Shown here: positions 27,038-35,203 of the stretch, piece by piece
Layout of the letters: the number at the start of each line of letters is the position of its first letter
How positions within the stretch are numbered: position 1 is the stretch's first letter
NCBI RefSeq assembly: GCF_011761945.1
Contig: NZ_JAASQV010000001.1
Span: 558,001 to 622,000, forward strand
Length of the DNA: 64,000 bases
Source of the DNA: Sphingomonas leidyi
GTDB lineage: Bacteria; Pseudomonadota; Alphaproteobacteria; Sphingomonadales; Sphingomonadaceae
Direction of reading: 5' to 3'
Notes under the pieces: generated by a model
Database searches by the model: none
What the model saw: only the letters and a program-made list of their open reading frames with translations
What the model was told of the DNA's origin: nothing
Position numbers and translations under genes: made by a program

Positions 27038-27847
27038 ATGCCGGAACTGCCCGAAGTAGAGACTACCGTCCGCGGCCTGGAGCCCGTGCTCAAGGGCGAG
27101 ACGATCACCCGCCTCACGCTGCACCGCGGCGATCTGCGCCGGCCGTTTCCCGAGGGGCTCGGCCAGCGGCTGACCGGGGCGACCGTCACCGGGCTGGGGC
27201 GGCGCGCCAAATATGGGCTGATCGAGACGAATCGCGGCGACACGCTGATCTTCCATCTCGGCATGTCCGGGCGCTGGCGAATCGACCCCGGGGAGATCGG
27301 CAAGCATGATCACCTGGTGCTGGAGACGCAGCATCATCGCCTGGCGCTGAACGATCCGCGGCGTTTCGGCTCGGTCGACCTGGTGCCGACGGCGGAAGTG
27401 CCGGCCTGGGCTCCCTTCGCGGCACTGGGGCCGGAGCCGTTGGGGCCGGACTTCGATGCCGGGCACCTGGCGCGCCTGTTCAAGGACCGCGTCGCTCCGG
27501 TGAAGGCCCTGCTGCTCGACCAGCGCACGGTGGCGGGGCTGGGCAACATCTATGTGTGCGAAGCGCTCTACATCGCCGGCATCGCGCCCATGCGCGAGGG
27601 CGGTTCGATCCCGAAGGCGCGGCTGGAGAAGCTGGCCGCCGCGATTCGCGCGGTGCTGGAAGGCGCGATCAGCGCCGGCGGCTCCACGATCCGCGACTAT
27701 GCCAGGCCTGATGGCGAACTGGGCTATTTCGCCAAGCAATGGCAAGTCTATGGCCGGGAAGGAGAGGCGTGTGCGTGCGGAGGGCCGGTCGAGCGGCGCG
27801 TGGATTCGGGGCGTTCCACCTTCTGGTGCCCGAAATGCCAGTCGTAA
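27038..27847 (+). CDS. mutM: Formamidopyrimidine-DNA glycosylase
   Basis: A 269-residue Fpg with the invariant N-terminus [13 protein letters not shown], where Pro2 is the Schiff-base nucleophile and Glu3 and Glu6 are catalytic. [16 protein letters not shown], the helix-two-turn-helix [11 protein letters not shown] and the C-terminal zinc finger CxC-x16-CxxC (CACGG to CPKC) are all visible. It removes 8-oxoguanine and formamidopyrimidines from DNA. It lies between ubiE and rpsT-dnaA, a usual alphaproteobacterial order. Confidence 0.96.
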   Translation: MPELPEVETTVRGLEPVLKGETITRLTLHRGDLRRPFPEGLGQRLTGATVTGLGRRAKYGLIETNRGDTLIFHLGMSGRWRIDPGEIGKHDHLVLETQHHRLALNDPRRFGSVDLVPTAEVPAWAPFAALGPEPLGPDFDAGHLARLFKDRVAPVKALLLDQRTVAGLGNIYVCEALYIAGIAPMREGGSIPKARLEKLAAAIRAVLEGAISAGGSTIRDYARPDGELGYFAKQWQVYGREGEACACGGPVERRVDSGRSTFWCPKCQS

Positions 27848-27850
27848 CGG

Positions 27851-27879
27851 TTGACCCGAATCGCCGGTGGCGCTAAGGG
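27851..27879 (+). promoter_or_regulatory. Candidate sigma-70 promoter of rpsT
   Basis: TTGACC (27851-27856), a 17-base spacer and TAAGGG (27874-27879), three bases after the mutM stop. A GANTC site (27858-27862) falls in the spacer. The predicted leader to rpsT is about 60 bases. Confidence 0.5.
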
Positions 27880-27947
27880 GCCCGTCTTTCCGGGCGTGGA
27901 GGCATGTTCCCCGCGCCCTAAACATTTCGAGCTAGGAACGAGACGGC

Positions 27948-28211
27948 ATGGCGAATACGCCGCAAGCGAAGAAGCGTATCCGGCGCAATGCGCGCCGCGC
28001 GGAGATCAACGGCACCCGCGTGAGCCGTATCCGCACCTTCGTGAAGAAGGTCGAGTCGGCCCTCGAGGCCGGCGACAAGGCGGCGGCCGCTGCCGCGCTC
28101 GCCGCTGCGCAGCCGGAAATGGCGCGCGGCGTCGCCAAGGGCGTGCTTCACAAGAACACCGCCTCGCGCAAGTTCGCGCGTCTCAACAAGCGCGTCGAAG
28201 CGCTGGCGTAA
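27948..28211 (+). CDS. rpsT: 30S ribosomal protein S20
   Basis: An 87-residue, Lys/Arg/Ala-rich S20 beginning [16 protein letters not shown], with the family pattern RTFVKKVE and [14 protein letters not shown] near the end. It binds 16S rRNA early in 30S assembly. It has its own promoter candidate upstream and a strong intrinsic terminator downstream, so it is likely monocistronic. rpsT immediately before dnaA is a recurrent alphaproteobacterial arrangement. Confidence 0.97.
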   Translation: MANTPQAKKRIRRNARRAEINGTRVSRIRTFVKKVESALEAGDKAAAAAALAAAQPEMARGVAKGVLHKNTASRKFARLNKRVEALA

Positions 28212-28229
28212 TCGTAATTTTTTCGTAAT

Positions 28230-28264
28230 AAAACCCCGCGGGACCCCGGTTCCGCGGGGTTTTT
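28230..28264 (+). terminator. Rho-independent terminator of rpsT
   Basis: A 12-bp stem, AAAACCCCGCGG (28230-28241) with CCGCGGGGTTTT (28252-28263), a 10-base loop and a T run. It starts 18 bases after the rpsT stop. Confidence 0.9.
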
Positions 28265-28462
28265 GTCGTGTCTGACAAAGGTTTGCGGAACGAATCAAGG
28301 CTGGCCCATGGAACCCTGAGATTCGCGCGAGTCGCAGTGTCTTTGGTTTGCAATAATTCGCAGAAGCCAAGCTTTTCAGTAGTTTGTAAGGTTGCCCCCA
28401 CGGTTTTCCGCGGGTTACGGCGAGTCAACAAAACTATTTCAGTATCTTTACACCCGACCCCC

Positions 28463-28491
28463 TTGATCGACTCAGAAAGGGGTTCCTAAAA
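28463..28491 (+). promoter_or_regulatory. Candidate dnaA promoter with GANTC site
   Basis: TTGATC (28463-28468), a 17-base spacer and CTAAAA (28486-28491). The first five spacer bases are part of a GANTC site at 28469-28473. The leader to GTG 28637 would be about 140 bases. Confidence 0.35.
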
Positions 28492-28636
28492 CAGACCTCC
28501 CAGGCGAGTTCTCGCCGGGGCATTTAGCGAAGCCCGTCGCACAGGGACCGGGGATGTCCGGTGTCGAAGGGCCTCATGTCGGAGCGAATTAGCGCACGGG
28601 AAGCGGCTGCTTCCCGCGAAGGAGGGGTGCGTCAGG

Positions 28637-30034
28637 GTGACTCAGGTGCAGGCCTTGGAACGGGACGGAATGGAAGCTGCGGTTGCCAAGGCTTGGTCGC
28701 ATGTGCGCGCGAACCTGCGTCGCTCTGCGGGCCAGCGCCTGTTCGACCAGTGGCTCAAGCCGGTCGTCCTGATCGAAGGCAGCAATGCCGAGGTGGTGCG
28801 TCTGGGCCTGCCCTCGGCGTTCATGACCCAGTGGGTGAAGAATCACTATGCGGAGCGGCTGCTGCTCGAGTTCCGCGGCCAGATTCCGGCGGTGCGCAAC
28901 GTATCGATCGAAACGCTGGCGGAGGAGCCGAAGCGCGTTCTGAGCACGGCGTCCGCGCCCGTGGCGGCCGATTCGGCCCCCGTCGCGGCTGCCACTGCCT
29001 CGCCGGCCGAGCGCCCGCAGTTCGACGTGCGCTTCACTTTCGATCGCTTCGTGATCGACGCGACGAATCGCGTGGCGTGCAACGCGGCCAAGGCGATGGC
29101 CGAGCCGGGGGCGCCGCGCTTCAGCCCGCTCTATCTCCATGCCGGCACGGGCCAGGGCAAGACGCACCTGATGCACGCGATCGGCCATGCGTTCCTCGAG
29201 GCGAATCCGGAAGCGACCGCGATCTACGTGACCGCCGAGCGCTTCATGTTCGAGTTCGTCCAGGCCCTGCGCAACAAGGACACGCATGCCTTCAAGGCGC
29301 GGCTGCGCTCGGTCGACCTGCTGATGATCGACGATCTGCAGTTCATCGGCGGCAAGGACGCGACGCAGCAGGAGTTCTTCCACACCGTCAACGAGTTCAT
29401 GTCCTCGGGCAAGCGGCTGGTGATTGCGGCCGATCGCGCGCCGCAGGCCCTGGAGGGCTTCGAGCCGCGGCTGGCCGGCAGGCTGGCCTCGGGCCTGGTG
29501 GCGGACATCAAGCCGGCCGAGCTGGAGCTGCGCCGGGCGATCGTAGGCCGCAAGCTTCAGGACATGCCGGCGGTGACGATGCCGCATGAGGTCATGGACC
29601 TGCTCGCCGCGCGGATCACCACCAATGTCCGCGAGCTCGAGGGCGCGCTCAATCGCCTGGTCGCCTATGCCCAGCTGAACGGCGAAGTGATCACGATCGA
29701 CTTCGCGACCAACGTGCTCGGCGAAGTGCTGCGCTCGGCCCAGCGCCGCATCACGATCGACGAGATCCAGCGCGCGGTCTCGGCGCATTTCGAAGTGAAG
29801 CAGATCGACCTGATCTCCGAGCGCCGCGCCGTGGCGATCGCCCGGCCGCGCCAGATCGCGATGTACCTGGCCAAGCGCCTGACCACGCGCTCGCTGCCCG
29901 AGATCGGCCGCAAGTTCGGCAATCGCGACCATTCGACGGTGATCCATGCCGTGAAGCGCATCGAGGAACTGCGCGGCAAGGATGTGGAGATCGACACTGC
30001 GGTGCGCACGCTGATGCGCACGCTGGAGGGCTAG
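28637..30034 (+). CDS. dnaA: Chromosomal replication initiator protein DnaA
   Basis: A 465-residue DnaA. Domain I is at residues 10-80 (AWSHVRANLRRSAGQRLFDQW) and a Pro/Ala-rich linker at about 95-125. The AAA+ domain has Walker A GTGQGKTHLMHAIG and Walker B LLMIDDLQFIGG. Domain IV ends in the DNA-binding signature NRDHSTVIHAVKRI. It binds oriC and opens DNA for replication. The GTG start at 28637 lies 12 bases after AAGGAGG; an in-frame ATG at 28670 would remove part of domain I. Methylation-type GANTC sites cluster upstream. Confidence 0.97.
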   Translation: MTQVQALERDGMEAAVAKAWSHVRANLRRSAGQRLFDQWLKPVVLIEGSNAEVVRLGLPSAFMTQWVKNHYAERLLLEFRGQIPAVRNVSIETLAEEPKRVLSTASAPVAADSAPVAAATASPAERPQFDVRFTFDRFVIDATNRVACNAAKAMAEPGAPRFSPLYLHAGTGQGKTHLMHAIGHAFLEANPEATAIYVTAERFMFEFVQALRNKDTHAFKARLRSVDLLMIDDLQFIGGKDATQQEFFHTVNEFMSSGKRLVIAADRAPQALEGFEPRLAGRLASGLVADIKPAELELRRAIVGRKLQDMPAVTMPHEVMDLLAARITTNVRELEGALNRLVAYAQLNGEVITIDFATNVLGEVLRSAQRRITIDEIQRAVSAHFEVKQIDLISERRAVAIARPRQIAMYLAKRLTTRSLPEIGRKFGNRDHSTVIHAVKRIEELRGKDVEIDTAVRTLMRTLEG

Positions 30035-30128
30035 GGAGCTATATTCCCGCCTCTTTCAGGGGCGGGCGGGGTGGAGGAGCTGAGAGCGGGGCAACGCGAA
30101 TCGGTCACGCCTCCACCCTGATCAACAG

Positions 30129-30160
30129 AAAGGCCGGGCCCAGGCGGGTCCGGCCTTTTT
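30129..30160 (+). terminator. Rho-independent terminator downstream of dnaA
   Basis: A 13-bp stem (30129-30141 with 30046-type partner at 30146-30158; one G-U pair) around AAAGGCCGG and CCGGCCTTT, a 4-base loop and a T run. It lies about 95 bases after the dnaA stop. Confidence 0.85.
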
Positions 30161-30175
30161 GTCTAGACATAACGG

Positions 30176-30436
30176 TTACCAGCAGATGGTCTGGCCGATC
30201 CGCGGATCATAGACGCAGCCGCCATTGCCGCTCTCGAGCAAGGGGCAATAGTCGCTGTAGTATGTCACGCAGTCGCCATGGCTGGAGAAACCCCGGGCCT
30301 GATAGTTGGAGCAGGTGACCGATGGCGGATTGTCGCATTCGCCGAAGCCCGGCCGGGCCTGGAGCGGCTGGGCCAGGACGGCCTGGAAACCGGCCGCGGC
30401 GGCGAGCGAGAGCGGGAAACCGATCTTCTTGCGCAT
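30176..30436 (-). CDS. Small secreted cysteine-rich protein, unknown
   Basis: An 86-residue protein with a signal peptide (KKIGFPLSLAAAAGFQAVLA, probable cleavage near AQPLQA). The mature part, about 60 residues, has six cysteines (GEC, VTC, GDC, DYC, GGC, TIC), enough for three disulfides, and is rich in Gly, Asn and Tyr. GGGAGG precedes the ATG. I do not recognise the family. It faces the dnaA terminator and is followed upstream by a CAP-domain lipoprotein gene on the same strand. Confidence 0.72.
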   Translation of the reverse strand: MRKKIGFPLSLAAAAGFQAVLAQPLQARPGFGECDNPPSVTCSNYQARGFSSHGDCVTYYSDYCPLLESGNGGCVYDPRIGQTICW

Positions 30437-30525
30437 GGATGCCTCCCTGTCTTGGAAAGCACAGGCTAGGCCGCGATGCCGCCATGGCCCAGCGGAGCTG
30501 CGACGGATATGGTGCTTTGCCCCGC

Positions 30526-31569
30526 TCAGGGCACCAGCCGGAAATAATAGCTGTAGTTTCGGGCGGCGCCACCGACGGTGACGTTGCTGATGGTCACGTC
30601 ATAGACGGTGTTGGCGGCCAGCCCGGCGACTTTCCATTGCAGGCTGTTGGGCAGGCCGTAGCCGTCATTGTCCCATGACACGCTCGACACCGTGAGCGCC
30701 GCCCCGCCCCGCGCGCGCACGGCGATCGTGGCGTTGGCGTAGCTTACTGCGGCGTTCGCCCCGAAATTGGAGGTCTTGTTGGCAATCACTCCAAAGGAGA
30801 GCAGCGCTGCGGTGTCGAAATAGCGCGCCGGATATTCCTCGAACGGATAGGCGACATAATCGGGCAGCGGGCCGGCAGTGTTCTGGGTGGTGTTGATCAC
30901 CTTGATCGAGGCGCCGTCCGCGCGGTTGCTGCCCTGCCAGACGCCGGCGACCCGGCCATAGGCAATGGTCGAGAGGAACGGATAGAGCAGCCAGCGGCGA
31001 TGGCCGATATTGTTCGCCACCACATTGTTGGTATCGGTGAGCCAGCCGATCAGCAGGTCGGCATCCTGCGAATAGCGCAGCCCGCCCGTGCCCAGATAGA
31101 TGTTGCTCTGCCCGGCAGCGGTGGCGCCGGCCGTGGTGTAGCAGTTCCAGCTCGCCGGCGGGTTGTGGCTGAGCTGGCCGTTGGCGGCCATCATCAGCGC
31201 CGATTGCTGGGAGGCGGGCTCGTCGGCCGGCGCATAGGTGACCGCGGGCAGATTATGGTGCGCGCGGATGTCGTTGAGCGTCGCGAGCACCCGCGCGCCG
31301 ACCTCGGGCTTGAGCGTTCCGGCCTGGCAGGCGGCGATGTTGGGCGCAGCGCTGTAGAGCAGCGCGACCGAGCTCAGGAAATCCGAGCCGGTGGCGGGCT
31401 CGGTGCTCGTCGGGCTGGGCGAGGGCGCCGGGGTGGTGGGCGTGGGCGTCGATGGCGGGGGCGTCGGGGTGGGCGTGACGACCGTTCCGCCTTCTCCGCC
31501 CGAACCGCCGCTGCATGCGGCCAGGGCGCCGCCGAGCAGCAATAGGGCAACCAGCTTACGCATCCGCAT
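30526..31569 (-). CDS. CAP (SCP/PR-1) domain lipoprotein
   Basis: A 347-residue exported lipoprotein. The signal peptide ends LLGGALAAC, followed by a Gly-rich stretch and a long Pro/Thr/Ser linker (residues about 28-58). Residues about 85-230 match a CAP domain (LNDIRAHHNLPAVTY, GQLSHNPPASWNC, NNIGHRRWLLYP). The histidines are consistent with the usual metal site. The C-terminus looks like a beta domain. The function of bacterial CAP proteins is mostly unknown. The start ATG 31569 follows GGGAG; ATG 31563 is also possible. Confidence 0.82.
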   Translation of the reverse strand: MRMRKLVALLLLGGALAACSGGSGGEGGTVVTPTPTPPPSTPTPTTPAPSPSPTSTEPATGSDFLSSVALLYSAAPNIAACQAGTLKPEVGARVLATLNDIRAHHNLPAVTYAPADEPASQQSALMMAANGQLSHNPPASWNCYTTAGATAAGQSNIYLGTGGLRYSQDADLLIGWLTDTNNVVANNIGHRRWLLYPFLSTIAYGRVAGVWQGSNRADGASIKVINTTQNTAGPLPDYVAYPFEEYPARYFDTAALLSFGVIANKTSNFGANAAVSYANATIAVRARGGAALTVSSVSWDNDGYGLPNSLQWKVAGLAANTVYDVTISNVTVGGAARNYSYYFRLVP

Positions 31570-31754
31570 GCACTCCCGCTTGGCAGAACCCGAAGGGCGT
31601 GGCGCGGTTCCAGCCCTTCCCTGGAGCATAGCGCCCGGGGAAGGGCTGTCAGCAGTTATCGGCAGACGGGTCGGCCGGCGGGGCGATGCGAGTGCGAAGC
31701 GAAGCCCGCAGTGCATCGCGCGGCGTCCGAAGGCGGACGGTCCGGACGATGCCG

Positions 31755-31786
31755 CCATGGCACCCGCGGCGGCGCGGGTGCCATGG
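31755..31786. repeat. Perfect 13-bp inverted repeat after trpS
   Basis: CCATGGCACCCGC (31755-31767) and GCGGGTGCCATGG (31774-31786) with a 6-base loop. It lies 9 bases past the trpS stop on the minus strand and has no T run, so it is a terminator-like hairpin at best. Confidence 0.6.
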
Positions 31787-31794
31787 ATCCGGTA

Positions 31795-32784
31795 TCAGAT
31801 CTGCAGCCCGACTGCCTTCTGCGCCGCCTTGAGCGTGGGTTCGGCGAGGGCACTGGCGCGCTCGGCGCCTCTGGCGAGCTGCTGGCCCACTGCCTCGCGG
31901 TCCGCCAGCAGCTGGTTCAGCCGCTCGCGTACGGGCCCGAGCACCGCAATGGCGAGATCCGCCAGCGCCGGCTTGAACGCGCCGAAGCCCTGGCCGGCGA
32001 ACTCCGTCACCACCGACTGGGGGTCGCGGTCCGACAGGGCGGCGAAGATGGTCACCAGGTTCTTCGCCTCGGGCCGCTCGGCAAGGGCATCGAACGAATC
32101 GGGCAGGGGCTCGGGATCGGTCTTCGCCTTGCGGAGCTTCTGCGCGATCATGTCGTCATCGTCCGACAGGTTGATGCGCGACAGGTCCGAAGGGTCGGAC
32201 TTGGACATCTTCGCGCTGCCGTCGCGCAGGCTCATGATCCGCGGGGCGGCCTTGGAGATGAACGGCTCGGGCAGCGGGAACAGCTCGACTTCGAAATCGG
32301 TGTTGAACTTGGCCGCGATGTCGCGGGCGAGCTCGAGATGCTGCTTCTGGTCCTCGCCGACGGGCACATGCGTCGCCTTGTAGACGAGGACATCGGCCGC
32401 CTGGAGCACAGGATAGGTGAACAGGCCGACGCTGGCGCCTTCGCGGTTCTTGCCCGCCTTGTCCTTCCACTGGGTCATGCGGTTGAGCCAGCCCATCCGC
32501 GCGGTACCGTTGAGGATCCAGCACAGCTCGGCATGCGCGGGCACGCGCGCCTGGTTGAACAGGATCGCGCGATCGTCGATGCCCGAGGCGAGCAGGGTCG
32601 CCGCCATCTCGATCGTGCTATTAGCGAGTTCCCGCGGCGAGATATTGCCCGTCAGCGCATGGAGATCGGCGAGGAAGAACAGGCATTCCCCCTGGTCCTG
32701 CATCGCCACCCATTGCTTGATCGCCCCGAGATAGTTGCCGAGGTGGAGATTGCCGGTGGTCTGGATGCCGGAAACGACGCGCAT
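31795..32784 (-). CDS. trpS: Tryptophan-tRNA ligase
   Basis: A 329-residue class I aminoacyl-tRNA synthetase. The start RVVSGIQTTGNLHLGNYLGA carries the HIGH-type motif, and AKMSKSD is the KMSKS loop. FLADLHALT and YPVLQAADVL are the tryptophan pocket segments typical of TrpS. It charges tRNA-Trp with tryptophan using ATP. It lies downstream of murJ on the same strand with about 105 bases between them. Confidence 0.96.
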   Translation of the reverse strand: MRVVSGIQTTGNLHLGNYLGAIKQWVAMQDQGECLFFLADLHALTGNISPRELANSTIEMAATLLASGIDDRAILFNQARVPAHAELCWILNGTARMGWLNRMTQWKDKAGKNREGASVGLFTYPVLQAADVLVYKATHVPVGEDQKQHLELARDIAAKFNTDFEVELFPLPEPFISKAAPRIMSLRDGSAKMSKSDPSDLSRINLSDDDDMIAQKLRKAKTDPEPLPDSFDALAERPEAKNLVTIFAALSDRDPQSVVTEFAGQGFGAFKPALADLAIAVLGPVRERLNQLLADREAVGQQLARGAERASALAEPTLKAAQKAVGLQI

Positions 32785-32889
32785 GATTGTTCACTCCGCG
32801 CCCGGGCTGACCGTTCGGCCTTTGGACGGGCCGCGGGTCCGAGACGGCGGGGACGCGGCCGCACGATGATGTCAGGGACGCGGAGGCCT

Positions 32890-34452
32890 CTAGCGCGCGG
32901 AACGGCGGCGGACCAGCGCCTTGATGTCCGAGATCAGGAAGGCGCGCGTGGCGAAGCAGGCGATGCCGTAGACCAGGCAGCCCGCGCCGACGAGCACCAT
33001 CAGCGCGCCGTAGCGCTCGATCATATGGCCGTTGAGCCAGGGGTCGAGCAGGTGATCGAAGGCGAACAGCGCCCCGCCCATGATTGCAGCGGCGATCGCC
33101 AGGCGGGGCAGGCGGCGCTTGAGCTGCGCGTCGGCGGTGAAATGGCCGCGCCGGTGCAGCGTGCGATAGAGCATGAAGGTGTTGACGCTCGACGAAATCG
33201 CGGTGGCGAGCGGCGGCCCGCTGGCGCCGATCAGCGGGATAAGCGCGAGATTCAGCGCAATGTTCACTCCAACCGAGACGATGGCGTAGCGCACCGGCGT
33301 CTTCATGTCGTGGCGGGCATAATAGCCGGGCGTGAGCACCTTCACGAGGACATAGGCGGGCAGGCCGACCGAGAAGCCCGCGAGCGCCAGCGCGCAGGCG
33401 CGCGTCGCCTCCGGGCCGAAATGGCCATATTGGAACAGGCCGCGCACGATCGGCTCGGCCGCGACGATCAGCGCGACCATCGCGGGCAGGGTGAGGAACA
33501 GCGCGAGCTCGATCCCGCGATTCTGCGTCTCCATCGCCTCCTCGTCCCGTCCGGCGCCGAGCAGGCGCGAGATGGTGGGGAGCAGGATGGTGCCCAGGCC
33601 GATGCCGATCATGCCGAGCGGCAGCTGGTTCAGCCGATCGGCATAATAGATGTAGGATAGCGAGCCAGCGGCCAGCAGTCCGCCGGCAAGCGCGCTCGAG
33701 ATCAGCAGGTTGATCTGCGAGGCGCCGGCGCCTGCGGCGGCGGGCAGGATCAGCTTCATCAGCCGCTTCACCTCGGGATCGAGGCGGGGCAGGCGGGGCT
33801 TGAGCGACACGCCCGAACGGCGACAGGCCAATGCCAGCCAGCCGAGCTGCAGCACGCCGCCGATCGGCACGGCGATCGCCTGGGCCCGCGCCGTCTCGAA
33901 CGGATCGCCGTTGAACACGGCGAGCGCGACCACCATCGCGATGTTGAGCAGGATCGGCGCCGCGGCGTTGACCCAGAATTTGTCGAGCGAATTCAGGATG
34001 CCGCCCAGCAGCGAGGCCAGGCTGATCAGCATGAGATAGGGAATGGTGATCCGGCTCAGCTCGACCGCGAAGGCGAAGCGATCGGGCGCCACGTCGTTGA
34101 AACCGCCGGAGAGCAGCCAGGTGAGCGGCCAGGCGGCGGCCAGCATCACGCCGGTCATCACCGCGAGCGCGAGGAACAGCACCGAGAGTGCGCGCTCGGC
34201 GAAATCGAGGCCCTGCGAGAGCTCGCCGGTCTCGCCTACCTTTCGATTGAACATCGGGATGAAGGCGGCGTTGAACGCGCCCTCGGCGAACAACGCGCGG
34301 AACATGTTGGGGAGGCGGAAGGCGATGGTGAACGCATCCGACGCGAAGCTCGCGCCGACATAGCGGGCCTGCAGCGAATCGCGGACCAGCGCGAGAATGC
34401 GGCTGGCCAGCGTGAGCCCACCCACCGAGCCGAGGCTGCGAGCGAGCTTCAC
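32890..34452 (-). CDS. murJ: Lipid II flippase MurJ (MviN)
   Basis: A 520-residue MOP-superfamily protein with about 14 membrane helices. The MurJ N-terminus LARSLGSVGGLTLASRILAL is followed by RLPNMFRALFAEGAFNAAFIP, a family hallmark whose arginines line the lipid II cavity. Loop residues such as RLNQLPLGMIGIGLGT and KVLTPGYYARHDMKTP are also characteristic. It flips lipid II across the inner membrane for peptidoglycan synthesis. It follows secB on the same strand, separated by a hairpin. Confidence 0.95.
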   Translation of the reverse strand: MKLARSLGSVGGLTLASRILALVRDSLQARYVGASFASDAFTIAFRLPNMFRALFAEGAFNAAFIPMFNRKVGETGELSQGLDFAERALSVLFLALAVMTGVMLAAAWPLTWLLSGGFNDVAPDRFAFAVELSRITIPYLMLISLASLLGGILNSLDKFWVNAAAPILLNIAMVVALAVFNGDPFETARAQAIAVPIGGVLQLGWLALACRRSGVSLKPRLPRLDPEVKRLMKLILPAAAGAGASQINLLISSALAGGLLAAGSLSYIYYADRLNQLPLGMIGIGLGTILLPTISRLLGAGRDEEAMETQNRGIELALFLTLPAMVALIVAAEPIVRGLFQYGHFGPEATRACALALAGFSVGLPAYVLVKVLTPGYYARHDMKTPVRYAIVSVGVNIALNLALIPLIGASGPPLATAISSSVNTFMLYRTLHRRGHFTADAQLKRRLPRLAIAAAIMGGALFAFDHLLDPWLNGHMIERYGALMVLVGAGCLVYGIACFATRAFLISDIKALVRRRSAR

Positions 34453-34459
34453 CGCGTGA

Positions 34460-34488
34460 ATCCTCCCCGAGGCGAGCCCGGGGAGGAT
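34460..34488 (-). terminator. Hairpin between secB and murJ
   Basis: ATCCTCCCCG (34460-34469) pairs perfectly with CGGGGAGGAT (34479-34488) around a 9-base loop. It follows the secB stop on the minus strand and sits just before murJ. No T run follows, so it may attenuate rather than terminate. Confidence 0.4.
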
Positions 34489-34516
34489 CTGGGAACCGTC
34501 ACCCCCGGATACTCCT

Positions 34517-35029
34517 TCAGGCTTCGCCCGCGACTTCGCCGGTAAGGCCCGATTCGTTCATCGCACGCTGCTGGATGTAGATGCCGCCGAAATCGATCGG
34601 CTCGAGCATCAGCGGCGGGAAGCCGCCGTCGCGCACCGCATCGGCCAGCACGCGGCGGGCGAACGGGAAGAGCAGGCGCGGCGCCTCGCCGAGCAGGAAG
34701 CCGTCGAGCGCTTCGCCTTCGGGCACGTTGCGGATGCCGAACAGGCCGGCATAGGACAGGTCGACGATGAAGGCGGCCTGGCTCTCGGCGGTGGCGCGCA
34801 CTTCGATCTTGAGGACGACCTCATAGACTTCGTCGGCGACCTTGGCCGAGCCGATGTTGAACTGCACGTCGATGGCCGGCGCGGTCGGGTTCTGGAAGAT
34901 GGCCGGCGCGTTCGGATTCTCGAACGAGAGGTCCTTCACATATTGCGACAGCAGACCGGCGGCCGGGGCGGTATCGGCGCCATTGGCAGCGGGCTCGCCG
35001 AATTCGGCGATCGTGTCGTTCTCGGCCAT
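34517..35029 (-). CDS. secB: Protein-export chaperone SecB
   Basis: A 170-residue SecB. The core contains LLSQYVKDLSFENPNAP at the start of the conserved domain, IDVQFNIGSAKV, DLSYAGLFGI and the C-terminal LLFPFARRVLADAVRDGGFPP signature. As a tetramer it holds precursor proteins unfolded and hands them to SecA. It diverges from the Tim44-like gene with promoter candidates for both in the 174-bp gap. Confidence 0.95.
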   Translation of the reverse strand: MAENDTIAEFGEPAANGADTAPAAGLLSQYVKDLSFENPNAPAIFQNPTAPAIDVQFNIGSAKVADEVYEVVLKIEVRATAESQAAFIVDLSYAGLFGIRNVPEGEALDGFLLGEAPRLLFPFARRVLADAVRDGGFPPLMLEPIDFGGIYIQQRAMNESGLTGEVAGEA

Positions 35030-35088
35030 TTCGATGTCCTCTTTATTTCCGGAAAGATTGGCGCCGTTTGCGCGTTGGATCGATTGCG

Positions 35089-35117
35089 CGCCTAGCAGGC
35101 GGGCGCACGCGTTTCAA
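35089..35117 (-). promoter_or_regulatory. Candidate sigma-70 promoter of secB
   Basis: On the minus strand TTGAAA (35117-35112), a 17-base spacer and TAGGCG (35094-35089). The leader to the secB ATG would be about 52 bases. Confidence 0.4.
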
Positions 35118-35150
35118 TTGCCCCCGGATTCGACGCGCGGAACCGGATAT

Positions 35151-35179
35151 TTGAAACCAGCGTCGCTTAGGCCTATGTT
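35151..35179 (+). promoter_or_regulatory. Candidate sigma-70 promoter of the tim44-like gene
   Basis: TTGAAA (35151-35156), a 17-base spacer and TATGTT (35174-35179), 25 bases before the GTG start. It is divergent from the secB promoter candidate. Confidence 0.55.
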
Positions 35180-35203
35180 AGCGGCGAAGCGTTTGGAGGC
35201 GTA

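Larger units (their letters stand above)
28212..28636. other. 425-bp rpsT-dnaA intergenic region
   Basis: It contains the rpsT terminator, a promoter candidate for dnaA and five GANTC sites (28292, 28320, 28329, 28422, 28469), with a sixth just inside dnaA at 28639. It is AT-richer around 28425-28460. GGCGAG-TT-CTCGCC (28503-28516) is a small perfect hairpin in the predicted leader. I find no TTATNCACA DnaA box and no gene here. Confidence 0.6.

Noticed and set aside
28212..28636. Possible replication origin at dnaA
   Set aside because: No TTATNCACA DnaA boxes and no clear AT-rich unwinding stretch; only GANTC sites support regulation, not an origin.
28561..29589. 342-codon frame overlapping dnaA
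   Set aside because: It is the +1 shadow of dnaA; the dnaA frame carries all family motifs.
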